DNA of 64,000 bases, taken from Neoceratodus forsteri (taxonomy: Eukaryota > Chordata > Ceratodontiformes > Ceratodontidae). The stretch is taken from contig CM028129.1 in the NCBI GenBank assembly GCA_016271365.2, positions 1,008,691,501 to 1,008,755,500 on the forward strand, in the 5' to 3' direction. Under the pieces are notes generated by a model. It saw only the letters and a list, made by a program, of their open reading frames with translations. It did no database searches and was not told the DNA's origin. Within the stretch, counting starts at the first letter, position 1. The number at the start of each line of letters is the position of its first letter. Positions 62,754 to 64,000 of this stretch are shown here, in pieces. A program made the position numbers and the translations under genes.

Positions 62754-63620
62754 ACCTAGATCCTGGTTCCCCCGGACAGATGCAGACCATCGCACCAGTA
62801 TAGGTCTGCATCCTCCAGGTGGCTCCCCAGTCCCCAATGAAGCCAAAACCCTGAGCTCCACACCAGTTTTTCAACCACTCATTGAATTCCCTGGTGAGGA
62901 GTGCCCTAGCATCACCCTTGCCATAGACAGGCAGCACCTCCGAGAAGGTTACAGTATGCGCTACTTGTCTAAGGCCCCTCCCCACTCTACAAACTCCTCT
63001 TGCACTGCTCTGATCCCATTCCTAGCCAGGTCATTTGTCCCTAGGTGGACAATGACATCCAGCTCCTCCCTCGTGCAGCTCCTCCCACGATCCTGAGATT
63101 CGCTTCTGTCCCTCCAAGCCGTGGTGCCAGGAGGCACCTCACCTCCCTCTCCTTCCTCCCCATTTCTACCCCCTAATGATTGAGTCCCCCACCAGGAGTT
63201 GTTTCCTTCCCTGTGGGAGTTCCATGCCACCCTCCTGTGGGTCTCCTTTGTGAAGGTTCCCAGCATCCTCCTTGGTCTCCACTGCAGGTGCCTCAATAGA
63301 GGAACCACTATCCACCAGAAGAGCAATGAATTGTGGAGAGGTACAGCTGAAGGGATGCAACTCTGTTCCACCACCCTCTCCTCCCTGAGCCCACCCTGGT
63401 CCAGCCTCTCCTCTTCTTGGCAACTTCTGAGGTAGTGGCATTGGCCCTGGTGGTCCCTGGGTGGGGAGGAGGTTTCGAAGATCCTAGCCAGGTCAGCCTG
63501 GAGACGGGCAACCTCCTCTCTCAGACCAGAGAGGTGCCTGCAAATAGGCAGCATGCAGCCTCCGGAATGTTTCCGGAACACTGCCGCCCCACAGCCATTG
63601 CACTGCACCACTCCTATCAT
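62754..63620 (-). pseudogene. CR1-d ORF1: zinc/coiled-coil N-terminus plus SGNH esterase, nearly open
   Basis: The ATG at 63620-63618 starts MIGVVQCNGCGAAVFR, a C-x2-C pair followed by GGCMLPICRHL (another Cys pair) and a Leu-rich helix LREEVARLQADLARI. The 219-codon frame to 62961 switches register internally: the GDS block (VGDSIIRG) is read in a second frame at about 63200-63170, while ELDVIVHLGTNDLARN (about 63065-63015) is back in the first. The last part (62985-62752) has TVTFSEVLPVYGKGDARAL. DGLHLS near 62790-62770 gives the Asp/His block just before the end. The ATG context and the Cys pair support this start. Confidence 0.85.
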
Positions 63621-64000
63621 GTCTCATTTTGTGTCCCTCTCCTGTTTCTCTGTATGCTTACTCTCCTCTCTCCTTACAACTCTCACCCTTCCTGTTCTGG
63701 GACAGCAACTTCCTATCTTCTTTAGTAGCCTCCTTCCTCAGTGTCAGACCACTAGCAGCTGGGGAGGAGACAGTGAGCTACTTTTTTCCTTTAGGTTGAC
63801 AAAACCAATGTTTTCTATGATCCTTCCTCCTACTGCCAAACAGGAAGTTCCTGTTGACAGTCAGATCCAGTGGCTATAAAAGTAGAACTGGCTTTGGGTG
63901 GGATGGAGGGCAATTAGTAAGAAAAAGGCTAGCAACAGGAAGTTGTAATTTGAGTCACCTGTTTTTATAGTGTCTAAGCCACACCCCAATTAAGCTCTCT
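63621..64000 (-). promoter_or_regulatory. Probable 5' UTR/promoter region of CR1-d
   Basis: This is non-coding sequence directly upstream of the ORF1 ATG on the minus strand, continuing to the window edge. It has C/T-rich patches (on the plus strand) and no other element boundary. No TATA box is obvious, which is usual for CR1 internal promoters. Assignment is by position only. Confidence 0.45.

Larger units (their letters stand above)
59723..64000 (-). mobile_element. CR1-d, minus strand, nearly full length, 5' end beyond window
   Basis: The 3' end is CATAGAAACATAGAATTTGA at 59723. The body has ORF2 (60070-62525), ORF1 (62754-63620) and a putative 5' UTR to the window edge. It is uninterrupted and gives the reference layout used to read CR1-a. 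Many one-base deletions in ORF2 show it is old. Confidence 0.9.

Noticed and set aside
1..64000. tRNA, rRNA or snRNA genes
   Set aside because: No cloverleaf, box A/B pair or conserved rRNA segment was found by eye on either strand; a covariance search was not possible.

Overview
This window is vertebrate nuclear DNA made almost entirely of nested retrotransposons. I see no host gene, tRNA or rRNA. About 94% (my estimate from element boundaries) is mobile DNA of four kinds: (i) DIRS-type tyrosine-recombinase retrotransposons (gag, RT-RNase H, tyrosine recombinase; inverted terminal repeats plus an internal complementary region); (ii) CR1-clade LINEs (ORF1 with an SGNH/GDSL esterase, ORF2 with apurinic endonuclease and reverse transcriptase, TTTCTATG-type 3' tails); (iii) other LINE 3' fragments with AATAAA-rich tails; (iv) one MULE-type DNA transposon with a FLYWCH finger. 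Abundant DIRS plus CR1 fits an amphibian (caecilian or salamander) or a repeat-rich reptile. I lean to an amphibian, with low confidence. All coding regions carry stops, frameshifts or insertions.

Layout. 1-5007: DIRS copy E1. 5008-8466: CR1-1 (+). 8467-10379: right part of another DIRS (copy 2). 10383-10651: right end of an E-family DIRS. 10652-12689: AT-rich non-repeat DNA with a CR1 3' scrap. 12690-38583: a nest bounded by F-family DIRS ends. Inside it are DIRS copy A (13053-18689, complete in structure), the MULE (19395-21318), and an E-family fragment (22456-22990 and 37353-37583). That fragment is split by DIRS copy C (22991-37352); C is split by a LINE (29591-37337); the LINE is split by DIRS copy D (30431-36995); and D's gag is split by an L2-like LINE (32236-33130). 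38584-41748: gag-only DIRS derivative G. 41845-42145: CR1 endonuclease scrap. 42146-57650: a second nest: DIRS H, then DIRS E2, then CR1-a (-), then CR1-c (+), then CR1-b (-). CR1-a is flanked by a 7-bp target-site duplication. 57651-59722: non-repeat DNA with a long hairpin. 59723-64000: CR1-d (-), nearly full length, running off the right edge.

How the parts work together. In DIRS elements the gag protein packages the RNA, RT-RNase H copies it, the internal complementary region is thought to guide joining of the two ends into a circle, and the tyrosine recombinase inserts that circle without target duplication. All these parts can be read here, in several families. Comparing families shows a right-end motif (consensus GTTAYRGGTRAGTA) that looks like a 5' splice donor, a shared Cys/His motif at the gag N-terminus, and CRE-like plus TATA-like sites in the left repeats. 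CR1 elements use ORF2 for nicking and target-primed reverse transcription.
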